From CAYRGQ01 sp964423925 (GTDB lineage: Bacteria > Bacteroidota > Bacteroidia > Sphingobacteriales > Sphingobacteriaceae), in contig CAYRGQ010000002.1 of NCBI GenBank assembly GCA_964423925.1, positions 1 to 64,000 of the forward strand: a stretch of DNA of 64,000 nucleotides, in the 5' to 3' direction. Position numbers and translations under genes: made by a program. The notes under the pieces are model-generated. The model had not been told where the DNA came from, ran no database searches, and was given only the letters and a program-made list of their open reading frames with translations. Positions 27,358-35,264 of this stretch are shown here, piece by piece. How positions within the stretch are numbered: position 1 is the stretch's first letter; each line of letters opens with the position of its first letter.

Positions 27358-28506
27358 ATGCCTATGAAAGCTATGGATTACCGCGGACCGCGTCGCGTTC
27401 GTATCGCGGACAAGCCGTTACCCGAAATTAGACACCCTGAAGATGCCATTGTGCGCGTACTCCGCTCTTGCATCTGCGGATCCGACCTGCACCTGTATCA
27501 CGGCATGGTGCCAGACACCCGTGTCGGAACCACCTTTGGACATGAGTTTATTGGTGTGGTCGAAGACGTGGGCGCCGCCGTGACGAAAGTTAAGACTGGC
27601 GATCGCGTGTTAGTACCTTTTAATATTGCCTGTGGGCGCTGCACGTTTTGCAAAAAAGGGCTTTTTGGAAATTGTCATGAATCCAATCCCATGGCCACGG
27701 CCGTGAGTGGTTTTTATGGTTATGCCCACATCGCGGGCGGTTATCACGGTGGACAAGCCGAATATGTCCGCGTGCCATACGCCAACGTAGGCCCCACAAT
27801 CATCCCAGACGGCATGGATCTAGACGACGCCCTGTTGTTGACCGACGTGTTGCCTACGGGCTACCAAGCCGCAGAGATGGGCGGTATACAGCGTGGGGAT
27901 ACGGTCGTCGTGTTTGGGGCGGGTCCCGTCGGTATCATGGCGGCCAAGTGCGCTTGGCTTTTTGGAGCCGGTCGGGTCATCGTATTCGACCACATTGAGT
28001 ATCGTTTAGATTTCGTTCGTCAGTATGCGCCGTGCGAGGCGTATAACTTCAAGTCTATCCCGGATCCTGTGTTCTTCATCAAACAGATAACCGATTGGCT
28101 CGGCGCCGATGTGTGTATTGACGCTGTGGGTGCGGACGCTAGCGGGGATGCCTTCCATACGGTGACCGGAAAGCGGTTGCTGTTGCAGTCGGGGGCGGCT
28201 ACTGCATTGCAATGGGCGATTAACGGCGTCAAGAAAGGCGGTATTGTGTCGATTGTCGGCGTCTACGGCCCCACCGGCAATTTGGTGCCCATTGGCAACG
28301 TCGTCAATAAAGGGATTACGATTCGGGCCAACCAAGCGTCGGTGCCGCGTTTGCTCCCACGTCTGATTAAACACGTCCAGGACGGCATCCTCAGCCCGAA
28401 GGATATTATTACCCACCGGTTTCCGTTGGAGGAGGTCGCGGACGCCTACCGAATTTTCTCGTCAAAATTGGACGGATGCATCAAACCGGTACTTATCCCA
28501 AGCTAG
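27358..28506 (+). CDS. Zinc-dependent alcohol dehydrogenase, formaldehyde-dehydrogenase-like
   Basis: About 382 residues of the medium-chain dehydrogenase family. The catalytic zinc motif is CICGSDLHLYHG with GHEFIG, the structural zinc cysteines are CGRCTFCKKGLFGNC, and the Rossmann loop is GAGPVG. Its overall shape is close to glutathione-independent formaldehyde dehydrogenases. Two ATG codons are possible, 27358 (MPMKAMDYRG) and 27364 (MKAMDYRG); an AGGA sits 7 bases before the second, so 27364 may be the true start. It is followed by two small stress-type genes on the same strand. The natural substrate is unknown. Confidence 0.9.
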   Translation: MPMKAMDYRGPRRVRIADKPLPEIRHPEDAIVRVLRSCICGSDLHLYHGMVPDTRVGTTFGHEFIGVVEDVGAAVTKVKTGDRVLVPFNIACGRCTFCKKGLFGNCHESNPMATAVSGFYGYAHIAGGYHGGQAEYVRVPYANVGPTIIPDGMDLDDALLLTDVLPTGYQAAEMGGIQRGDTVVVFGAGPVGIMAAKCAWLFGAGRVIVFDHIEYRLDFVRQYAPCEAYNFKSIPDPVFFIKQITDWLGADVCIDAVGADASGDAFHTVTGKRLLLQSGAATALQWAINGVKKGGIVSIVGVYGPTGNLVPIGNVVNKGITIRANQASVPRLLPRLIKHVQDGILSPKDIITHRFPLEEVADAYRIFSSKLDGCIKPVLIPS

Positions 28507-28528
28507 AGCACTTTAAATACTGGAAACT

Positions 28529-29020
28529 ATGGAAACAAAACACGCTAAATACGGCACTATAAAGGGATGGGGAATCGATGCGGATCCGGAGAACGACCCC
28601 ACCTATCCCATCAAACAAGCGCAAGCCGATTCGCCCGCCGAACCGGAATCAGGCGCACGTCCACCTTCCCAAAATCCGCGAGTGGAAGTATTGCGATCGA
28701 TCGAACGTCCGATACATTCCGCCGTCATGGGCGAGGCGGTGCCACCCGCAGGGCTGAGCGGCCATGTACGTCGGTTTGCCTATCGCCATAGCGAAAACGA
28801 GTTCAGTCACTGGATTCCGTTGCTGTTGGCCGACCGCATCAATGTTTGGGAAGGAATTATCGAGGATATCAAGGGTGGCGGGTTTCCCAACATCCTGAAA
28901 GAACGGGGCAGTTTGGTCGCTTGGCGCCTAGATCCGCCTTACGTGCGGAGGCGGATTGCGATAATTGGACTCGCCGTGGGGACTTGGCTCGTCTATCGAG
29001 CCTTAAAAAAGCGTCGGTAA
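28529..29020 (+). CDS. Uncharacterised protein with C-terminal membrane helix
   Basis: 163 residues. The first 60 are polar and Pro-rich (AKYGTIKGWGIDADPENDPTYP), probably disordered. A central folded region (SGHVRRFAYRHSENEFSHWIPLLLADRINVWEGIIEDIK) precedes a single hydrophobic helix near the end (IAIIGLAVGTWLVYRAL) followed by a basic KKRR tail. This suggests a C-terminal anchor in the inner membrane. I recognise no domain. It lies 22 bp after the alcohol dehydrogenase and 29 bp before the oxidase-like gene, within one operon. Confidence 0.8.
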   Translation: METKHAKYGTIKGWGIDADPENDPTYPIKQAQADSPAEPESGARPPSQNPRVEVLRSIERPIHSAVMGEAVPPAGLSGHVRRFAYRHSENEFSHWIPLLLADRINVWEGIIEDIKGGGFPNILKERGSLVAWRLDPPYVRRRIAIIGLAVGTWLVYRALKKRR

Positions 29021-29049
29021 ACATTCATTGATTTTAAAACCAACTTATC

Positions 29050-29556
29050 ATGAGTACAGAACACATTCATGACGGAGCGGAAGCCCGTGAGAAATTGAAA
29101 GACTTAGTGGAGGACATCAAGTTCTGCTTCTTTTGCAGCAACTTGTCCTTTCGTCCGTTTGACGCGACGCCCATGACGACGCAAGCCGTGGATCCCGACG
29201 GCACGATCTGGTTTATTGCCAGCAAGGACACGTCCACCTACCAAACTATACTTTCCGATCCATCCGTCCAGCTGTTGTATGCCTCGCCGTCAGATGCCAA
29301 GTATGTATCCATCTACGGTACGGCTGAGCCTATCTACGATCGGCAGCGTATCGAGGAATATTGGAACACCTTTGTCGAAGGCTGGTTTCAGGAAGGCAAA
29401 GACGATCCTCAGGTCATCCTGATTCGGGTCCGCCCCACGGATGCCCATTACTGGGATACCAAGAGCAATAAAATGGTCGCGTACGCGAAAGCCATATTCA
29501 GTGCGTTGACGGGCGCGAAGCATGACGAAGGCCGACATGGCGACATCACGCTGTAA
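29050..29556 (+). CDS. Pyridoxamine 5'-phosphate oxidase-fold protein, general stress protein 26-like
   Basis: 168 residues with the flavin-binding split-barrel fold of the PNPOx family: FCFFCSNLSFRPFDATPMTTQ, IWFIASKDTSTYQTI, and YVSIYGTAEPIYDRQRI. It is a short stress-protein-26 type rather than a vitamin B6 enzyme. Members bind FMN or F420-like flavins, with unclear physiological substrates. It is last in the operon with the zinc dehydrogenase and ends 26 bp before a strong terminator. Confidence 0.88.
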   Translation: MSTEHIHDGAEAREKLKDLVEDIKFCFFCSNLSFRPFDATPMTTQAVDPDGTIWFIASKDTSTYQTILSDPSVQLLYASPSDAKYVSIYGTAEPIYDRQRIEEYWNTFVEGWFQEGKDDPQVILIRVRPTDAHYWDTKSNKMVAYAKAIFSALTGAKHDEGRHGDITL

Positions 29557-29582
29557 CACTGCGTAACTACGAGTCAATAAAG

Positions 29583-29615
29583 AACGCCCGACCAGCTAAT
29601 GGTCGGGCGTTTATC
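29583..29615. terminator. Terminator between convergent genes
   Basis: Perfect 11-bp stem AACGCCCGACC / GGTCGGGCGTT with a 7-nt loop. It lies between the stress-protein-26-like gene (plus) and the DUF2141 gene (minus), and the A/T ends let it serve both directions. Confidence 0.85.
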
Positions 29616-29639
29616 TGTTAGCGCCGCGTAAGAAGCGGG

Positions 29640-30089
29640 CTATAGGTATTGCAGCTTCAGGGTAATAATTTGAGGTCCGTCGCCCACCTCCATTTTGAAG
29701 TCGTCGAATGCTGGCTTTTTAGGTTTGGAGAATTCGAACCCCGAGAAAGCAAAGCCTTCGCGGGGGATGCGAAGCATATTTTTGTCCATCTTTTCATTGC
29801 TATTCTCATCGTCCAGCAGCACGAGCCCGTAGGTTCCGGGCGCGAGTTCCAGGCGAACAGTTAGTGAGTCACCGGCTAATTCGCCTTTTGGGAACTTAAA
29901 GCGGGCGGCCGGCTGTTCCTTGTCAAAACCTTGCTGGCTGTCGAATGCCATGATGGCTATCTGGCCCTCTGGACCACGGATTCCTGTGACGATGATCGTC
30001 AGGTTCTCTTGTGCCTGAGCCGTCAATGGGGGGCTGGCAAGCAGCAGGCCAGCCCATAGTAGATATAAGTAGAAATGATTGCGTTTCAT
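29640..30089 (-). CDS. DUF2141 family secreted protein
   Basis: 149 residues with an N-terminal signal peptide (MKRNHFYLYLLWAGLLLA, cleavage near AQAQ). The mature part fits DUF2141: LTIIVTGIRGPEGQIAIMAFDS, then LAPGTYGLVLLDDENSNEKMD, and FEFSKPKKPAFDDFKMEVGDG. The fold is a beta-sandwich, and the protein is probably periplasmic or outer-surface with no known activity. It is a separate unit 72 bp downstream of the MscS gene on the same strand and may share its transcript. Confidence 0.85.
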   Translation of the reverse strand: MKRNHFYLYLLWAGLLLASPPLTAQAQENLTIIVTGIRGPEGQIAIMAFDSQQGFDKEQPAARFKFPKGELAGDSLTVRLELAPGTYGLVLLDDENSNEKMDKNMLRIPREGFAFSGFEFSKPKKPAFDDFKMEVGDGPQIITLKLQYL

Positions 30090-30161
30090 AGTGTTGTGTG
30101 TTTTTGTTTGTCGGTAGGAGAACAGTCGGGTATGGCTGATGGTTCGCCGCTTTACCGCTAA

Positions 30162-30929
30162 TTATCGGAGGGACTGCACCACATTGATGAGCTTGGCCTG
30201 CAGTGCAAATCGGATTTCCGGATAGGCTTGTTCGTCGACCCAAACTGACACCGCGATACGGTAACCATCCGCCTCGAATAAACTGATGCCTACGAGGTAG
30301 TCGGTGCTGACCAGGACGTCGGCCGCCTCACTCAACGCATTAAGCAAACGTTGCTTAGCTTGTTGAAAATCGATATCATAGCTTACTTTCAGCTCTAAAT
30401 CGAGCCGCCGTCGACCAGCCTGGCTTAGGTTGATGATTACTTCGTTAGACAGTTTGCTGTTCGGCACGATGACCGTACGGTAGTCAGCCGTTCGGATAAC
30501 GGTATGAAACAGTCTGATTGAGGTCACCTCTCCTTCTTGCCCCTGGGCCGCCACTTGATCACCGACGCGGAACGGTTTCAGCATCAAGATCAGCACGCCG
30601 CTTGCAAAGTTTTGCAGAGTTCCGGATAGCGCCAGGCCCGCCGCCACGCCAAAGGAGCCCACCAGCGCTGCGAAGAGCGTCATTTGAAGCCCCATCACTT
30701 GGATAACCAACAGTATCAGCAATATCCGGAGCCCCGTGATGATGAGGTTGGATAGGAACATTTCCAAGGTTGGATCCCAGTCTTTTTGGTCGATCTTTCG
30801 CTTAATCCAGACGCCTACGAGGCGGACCAGCCATAAACCAAATATTAGGATGGCGATGCCCAAAAGCACCCGTGGCGCCTGATGCAGAAACCAATCCCCT
30901 ATGCGTTCTAAGAGGTCGTTGATGTCCAT
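30162..30929 (-). CDS. MscS-family mechanosensitive channel
   Basis: 255 residues, typical of small-conductance channels. Three membrane helices lie in the first 125 residues (VLLGIAILIFGLWLVRLVGV, ILLILLVIQVMGL, the pore helix LVGSFGVAAGLALSGTLQNF). The MscS beta domain follows (FRVGDQVAAQGQEGEVTSIRLF), and then the alpha/beta C-terminal domain. It releases osmolytes on hypo-osmotic shock. It sits just downstream of the terminator of the PA2169-type gene, so it has its own promoter. Confidence 0.92.
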   Translation of the reverse strand: MDINDLLERIGDWFLHQAPRVLLGIAILIFGLWLVRLVGVWIKRKIDQKDWDPTLEMFLSNLIITGLRILLILLVIQVMGLQMTLFAALVGSFGVAAGLALSGTLQNFASGVLILMLKPFRVGDQVAAQGQEGEVTSIRLFHTVIRTADYRTVIVPNSKLSNEVIINLSQAGRRRLDLELKVSYDIDFQQAKQRLLNALSEAADVLVSTDYLVGISLFEADGYRIAVSVWVDEQAYPEIRFALQAKLINVVQSLR

Positions 30930-30937
30930 CGGTTTTT

Positions 30938-30984
30938 AAAAAAATACAGCCCGAGCCAAGGGGTAATCCGCATGGCTAGGGCTG
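30938..30984 (-). terminator. Terminator of the PA2169-type gene
   Basis: Stem CAGCCC(G)AGCCA at 30947-30958 pairs with TGGCT(A)GGGCTG at 30973-30984 (11 pairs and one mismatch). On the minus strand a T-rich stretch (TATTTTTTT) follows. It lies 24 bp past the stop at 31008. Confidence 0.75.
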
Positions 30985-31007
30985 TGATAAACGCAATAAT
31001 AGCAAAC

Positions 31008-31472
31008 TTAATTATTGATTTTTTCTTGATCGCGCAACTGCTTGACATGATCGTGTGATGCCAATAACTGCGACTTTTGGTTAACGATCAAGGCTTTTGC
31101 GGCGGCCGTCACGCCATCTTCTTCAGTGGCTTGGCGATAAGCCTTCTGCGCGGCATCTTCGCCGTATTCGCAACTGTCCAGCACAGCCTGTCGGTCATTG
31201 GTCGCAAATGCCTGTTTGACGTCCATCCAAACGCGGTATACCTTGCCGGATGCCGTGGTCTCGTCGTCTACCCGATTGTCCCAGTCAGCGATATGTTGTT
31301 GCAGCTCAGCCTTCAGCAATTCGCTTTGCTCAATAAAGCTGCTGAACAGTGCCTTGAGGTCGACATCGGCGGCAGACAGCTCGTCGATCGCCTTTTGATA
31401 TCCTTCGATGCGGTCGTTATTAATCTTAATCAGGTCGTTTATTACCTCGGTTGTTTTTTTGATATTTTCCAT
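31008..31472 (-). CDS. PA2169/DUF2383 family four-helix-bundle protein
   Basis: 154 residues, almost entirely helical: TEVINDLIKINNDRIEGYQKAIDEL, FIEQSELLKAELQQHIADW, and CEYGEDAAQKAYRQATEE. This pattern is that of the ferritin-like PA2169/DUF2383 family often found with stress genes. The metal-ligand set is incomplete by eye, so metal binding is uncertain. It is a single gene, with a terminator on its 3' side. It is one of five helical-bundle proteins in this window (with 17714, 44128, 53527 and 62873). Confidence 0.88.
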   Translation of the reverse strand: MENIKKTTEVINDLIKINNDRIEGYQKAIDELSAADVDLKALFSSFIEQSELLKAELQQHIADWDNRVDDETTASGKVYRVWMDVKQAFATNDRQAVLDSCEYGEDAAQKAYRQATEEDGVTAAAKALIVNQKSQLLASHDHVKQLRDQEKINN

Positions 31473-31583
31473 AACACTTTTGTTTTATTACGTGAATAAT
31501 GAACTCGCCATTCCCTTTCGGAATGTATGCTTAGTACACACAGTGACGTCCCATCGTTTGATTAATTTGGAATGCACGGGCCA

Positions 31584-32741
31584 TCAAAAACGATTTATGG
31601 CCGCTGCACCCGTGTTTGATGGCATGCTGTCTACCGGCACCACCCATACTTCCCCACCCTGCTGCAAGACCAAGGCGGCCAGGTCGTCCAGGACATCGTC
31701 GATTATGTTTTCCGTTTCTTCGCGATCTACGAAGAGGTTGTCGCGGTCGATGATTCGGCCGGGAATGATGCGGTCTTCCTCGATTAATAGGCTTCCTACT
31801 TTGCCGTCGTGCGCGTCCTTCGCAATTTGGTTGAGTTGGTCTACACCCAAGCCTTTGCTTGCGGCATGGTGAAATTGCCCCACGAGATTTTCAATCGAGG
31901 CCTTATAGATGGGTTCGTATACGTTCCAGGCCTCTTGACGACGACGGTCGTCGTCCATCGCTGCTGCATTGCCGTGCACGCCATTTTCATGCAAATAAGG
32001 GTTGCGACTGACGCGGCGAAACAAATGATGGTGCTCGGGCAGGGCGGCTAGGATAAGCGGCCATCCGGAGGGAACCGAATACTTAGCGAGTACCGCGCGG
32101 TCCACCTCTCGAAAGAATTGCTCCACATCGTTATCAATATTGGTTTTTCGCAGTCCATGATTTTGTGTGGTGTCCCAAGCTTCGCCTGTTGCGGTACGGT
32201 ACGACGCAAGGGTGGCGTGCAGATCACGTTGTTCGTGATCGAGTGCGTCAATCATCGACTCCGGTACCTCACCGTCCGAGATATCGAGTTCATCCAGGCG
32301 ATATTGATCGCCCTCGAAAAGTTGGGCGGAGTTCGTCGAGAGCACGAGCAGATGGTATTGGTCCGGTTTGGTTTGTAGATATTTGAGTAAAGGCTTGGTG
32401 TGCGCACTGTCGGCTGCCACGGCTAGGGGTTTTACGGTCCGCGGTAGGCGAAAGACATCGAAGGTGTCGCGCGTGGCAAACACCGCCAATCCATCGCGGG
32501 TATGTTGCCAAAACTCGTAATCCGAGGCTAAGGCACTAAACCGTTCAAAAATTTGTTGTATCTCGTTGTCATGGGCATACTCCTCGCGAACGGATGTGAA
32601 CTGATTCACCAGCTGTTTGAACATTCGCGGATCTACTTCGTTATCGGGATGCGTACGGTGTGTGGGGAGATACACGGAAAAAACCGGTGCTGAATGTTGC
32701 CCCAATAGTCCGTCTAGATCTTTTGCTGTTATTGTCGCCAT
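31584..32741 (-). CDS. baeRF family protein (bacterial release-factor-1-like)
   Basis: 385 residues. The N-terminal part has PVFSVYLPTHRTHPDNEVDP and GLAVFATRDTFDVFRLP. The middle shows LLVLSTNSAQLFEGDQYRLDEL, the eRF1-like core signature of the bacterial archaeo-eukaryotic release-factor family. The C-terminal L7Ae/Pelota-like domain is GKVGSLLIEEDRIIPG, then GGEVWVVPVDSMPSN. Such proteins are predicted to act at ribosomes during stress, but no catalytic GGQ is visible, so peptide release is not assured. It stands alone on the minus strand, 111 bp upstream of the PA2169-type gene. Confidence 0.85.
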   Translation of the reverse strand: MATITAKDLDGLLGQHSAPVFSVYLPTHRTHPDNEVDPRMFKQLVNQFTSVREEYAHDNEIQQIFERFSALASDYEFWQHTRDGLAVFATRDTFDVFRLPRTVKPLAVAADSAHTKPLLKYLQTKPDQYHLLVLSTNSAQLFEGDQYRLDELDISDGEVPESMIDALDHEQRDLHATLASYRTATGEAWDTTQNHGLRKTNIDNDVEQFFREVDRAVLAKYSVPSGWPLILAALPEHHHLFRRVSRNPYLHENGVHGNAAAMDDDRRRQEAWNVYEPIYKASIENLVGQFHHAASKGLGVDQLNQIAKDAHDGKVGSLLIEEDRIIPGRIIDRDNLFVDREETENIIDDVLDDLAALVLQQGGEVWVVPVDSMPSNTGAAAINRF

Positions 32742-32920
32742 AAGGTTTCTTTTTTACGTGATAATATTCATTTAATGTCAGACGGCATGGCCTGTATAAT
32801 ATCGAACAATTTGGTCCGACATTCGTTGGGATCGATGTCCAAGGCAGCGAAAAACGACGGAAGGGCACAGTTTATTGTAGAAATCGACAACCAAAGCCTG
32901 TTTGGGATGTTCAGGTAATA

Positions 32921-33115
32921 ATGGCAAATCGAAAAACGCGTTGGACGTCAAATAAGCTATGGGTGTCGCTGGCATGCCTGGTCGTTGGAGGGGCGCTTAC
33001 CCGCGTAGCGTGGTACTACCTTCAGGAGCCAGCAGGTGTCGTGTTGATCATAGGTGGTGCGGCGTTCGTAGTTGCTGGACTCGTCGTATTCGCCATCTAT
33101 TTCTCCGAATATTAA
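32921..33115 (+). CDS. Small two-helix membrane protein
   Basis: 64 residues: a basic N-terminus (MANRKTRWTSNK), helix 1 (LWVSLACLVVGGALTRVAWYYL), a short loop with Pro, helix 2 (GVVLIIGGAAFVVAGLVVFAI). No family is recognised. It is 23 bp upstream of the BrkB gene on the same strand, so it is probably co-transcribed with it. Hydrophobicity and spacing support a real gene. Confidence 0.75.
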   Translation: MANRKTRWTSNKLWVSLACLVVGGALTRVAWYYLQEPAGVVLIIGGAAFVVAGLVVFAIYFSEY

Positions 33116-33138
33116 TCTATACAACGATTGCTTGAACT

Positions 33139-34089
33139 ATGAAATTGAAAGTATGGTTTTTGCGTTGGTTCGCTCTACTCAAAAACACCTTTACCATTTT
33201 CATGGATGTGCGGGGACTCAAATTCAGCGCGTCCCTCGCGTATTACACGATCTTCTCATTAGCACCATTGCTAGTGCTCACCATCTCCACGGCGGCCTTG
33301 TTTTTCGGGCAGGATGCGGCCGAAGGAAAGGTTTTTGATGAAATCAACGGCTTGGTGGGAAACAATGTCGCCGCGCAAATCCAGGAAATGCTGAAAAACG
33401 TACAGCTCGAGGGCGATAATACCCTCGCATTGACCATCGGGATCGTCACCTTATTGGTCGGTGCCACGACGGTGTTTGCGGACATGCAGCACTCCATCAA
33501 TAAAATCTGGGAAATTAAACCAAAACCCAAGCGTGGCTGGCTCAAGCTTATTAAAGACCGTCTGTTGTCCTCCTCGCTTATCCTATCGTTGGGCTTCTTG
33601 CTGATCGTATCCTTAATTATTAACGGGTTGTTGATGGTATTCACCGATTACATAAATCGGCTCGTTTCGGATCTAGCGGTCTACGTTTCCATGGCCTTGG
33701 AGGCACTTATCAATTTCGCAGTCATCAGCTTGCTGTTTGGCGTTATTTTCAAATTCCTGCCGGACGTTCGTATTCGATGGAAGGATGTTCGCGCGGGTGC
33801 TTTGTTTACCGCGGCACTCTTTATGTTAGGTCGGTTTCTGATCGGTTTTTACATACAGACCACCGGACAGGGCTCCACCTACGGAGCCGCCGGGTCGCTC
33901 ATCGTCTTGCTCGTTTGGATTTATTACACGGCTGCCATCCTCTATGTCGGGGCGTCATTCACGCGCGCCTATGCCGAGCATTATGGCATCCGTATCGCCC
34001 ACGCCGAGTTTGCCGTGCATGTAGAAGAACGGGAGACTGAAGTGGAAACCGACCATGTGCCACCGCATAAGGACACCGAAAACTCCTAG
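33139..34089 (+). CDS. YihY/BrkB family inner-membrane protein
   Basis: 316 residues. It has the family start FSASLAYYTIFSLAPLLVL and about six membrane helices (VTLLVGATTVFADMQHSINKIWEIK, LILSLGFLLIVSLIINGLL, FGVIFKFLPDVRIRWKDV, GSLIVLLVWIYYTAAILYVGASFTRAY). The last segment is an acidic, His-rich cytoplasmic tail. Members are often called ribonuclease BN in old annotations, which is wrong, and their true function is unknown. It is likely in an operon with the small membrane protein 23 bp before it. Confidence 0.92.
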   Translation: MKLKVWFLRWFALLKNTFTIFMDVRGLKFSASLAYYTIFSLAPLLVLTISTAALFFGQDAAEGKVFDEINGLVGNNVAAQIQEMLKNVQLEGDNTLALTIGIVTLLVGATTVFADMQHSINKIWEIKPKPKRGWLKLIKDRLLSSSLILSLGFLLIVSLIINGLLMVFTDYINRLVSDLAVYVSMALEALINFAVISLLFGVIFKFLPDVRIRWKDVRAGALFTAALFMLGRFLIGFYIQTTGQGSTYGAAGSLIVLLVWIYYTAAILYVGASFTRAYAEHYGIRIAHAEFAVHVEERETEVETDHVPPHKDTENS

Positions 34090-34113
34090 TACTGGCATCG
34101 CCTGGGCGCCGTT

Positions 34114-35241
34114 CTATTCCTGGAATATACCGGTGCGCCCTTCAACGTCTTGGGGGGAGCGAATGTCAATCGCGTGGTCTACGCTCGGCATTAACGCTTC
34201 GATAAAGGCGTTGCGCAGGACTTGCCAAATGGCTTCCCAAACCTTGACCTCGGTCTCGCCAAAGTCGCCTTCGATCGGAATCCGAGAAGCTACCTGTTCT
34301 TCCGTGGGATTTTCGAGTACCTTGGCCACCAAATCGATGACAGCCTCCTTGGCACGTTGGAAAAAGCTTTCATCACGATCTTCCATTCCGATAACTTCTA
34401 GGTCCTTGATGATAGGTTTGACGTAGCCTTTGTATCGTCCTGCGTCAGCTGCAAACTCACTGTATAGGCCAAAGGTCCCTTGGCTTACATCAAACTTGCC
34501 GTAAGCAACGAAGAAATCGTTCAAGTCGGGCAGGTTGGCGTTCTCGATTTCGGTCGTGAGATCAAAAGTCGGTCGCTCCGCCATGGCGTCTAAATCCATG
34601 CGCACGATAATGCTTCCACCGTAGGCCTGCGCGTTGGCCCGGATGGTTGAGGGCAGTTTCTCGCCCTCATTTGTCGTGTTTTTGAGGTTTTCGGCAATGA
34701 TATGGGCTTCCTCCAGCGAAATATCGACCAAGGGGGTCACCGTGCTGTCCGTGTATCGAATGCTACCGCGCGAAACTTCGAATCGGTTGATACGCAATGG
34801 CATGAAATCCTCGAGCAATTGCCTGAAATCGCTGGTGTCTTTCGCAACGACTTCTGCGTCCGCTTTTTCTTTCGTGAATATAAGCGTCGGCGAATCAAAA
34901 ACCAACTCGCCCACCAAGGATCCGCGCCATAACGCACGCCATTCAACCGATAGATCGACGTGGTTTACCTTAAAAAATTCCGTCTGCTCGCCGGAGGCCG
35001 AATCCACCTTATTCAGGTAGAATCCATCTAGCTGGTACGCCCCGCGAAATAGCGCAATATCTATGTCGGACACTTGCCCGTAGTATCCGTCCATGTTGGC
35101 GAGGGTATTGTTAGCGTAGCGCAGCACGATTCCCGGCAATAGTAGTCGTATGACGATAAGTACAAGGATGACGCTGCCCACCACCGTATGCCATGTTCTC
35201 CATCGATATCTTCGTTTTGGGGAATCCGTGTTTGCTTGCAT
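34114..35241 (-). CDS. DUF748/AsmA-like envelope protein
   Basis: 375 residues. One N-terminal membrane helix (VVGSVILVLIVIRLLLPGIVL) is followed by repetitive beta-rich segments (YANNTLANMDGYYGQVSDIDIALFRGAYQLDG, INRFEVSRGSIRYTDSTVTPLVDISLEEA) typical of AsmA/DUF748 periplasmic bridge-like proteins. It ends with a helical stretch. Related large proteins are thought to move lipids between membranes, but this member is short. It lies 23 bp after the FAD/Rieske gene on the same strand. Confidence 0.83.
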   Translation of the reverse strand: MQANTDSPKRRYRWRTWHTVVGSVILVLIVIRLLLPGIVLRYANNTLANMDGYYGQVSDIDIALFRGAYQLDGFYLNKVDSASGEQTEFFKVNHVDLSVEWRALWRGSLVGELVFDSPTLIFTKEKADAEVVAKDTSDFRQLLEDFMPLRINRFEVSRGSIRYTDSTVTPLVDISLEEAHIIAENLKNTTNEGEKLPSTIRANAQAYGGSIIVRMDLDAMAERPTFDLTTEIENANLPDLNDFFVAYGKFDVSQGTFGLYSEFAADAGRYKGYVKPIIKDLEVIGMEDRDESFFQRAKEAVIDLVAKVLENPTEEQVASRIPIEGDFGETEVKVWEAIWQVLRNAFIEALMPSVDHAIDIRSPQDVEGRTGIFQE

Positions 35242-35264
35242 AACTCGGTTCGTTCGCTTGCTTG

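Noticed and set aside
31509..31525. Inverted repeat CATTCC/GGAATG before the PA2169-type gene
   Set aside because: Only 6 bp, no T-run and no clear position as operator or terminator.
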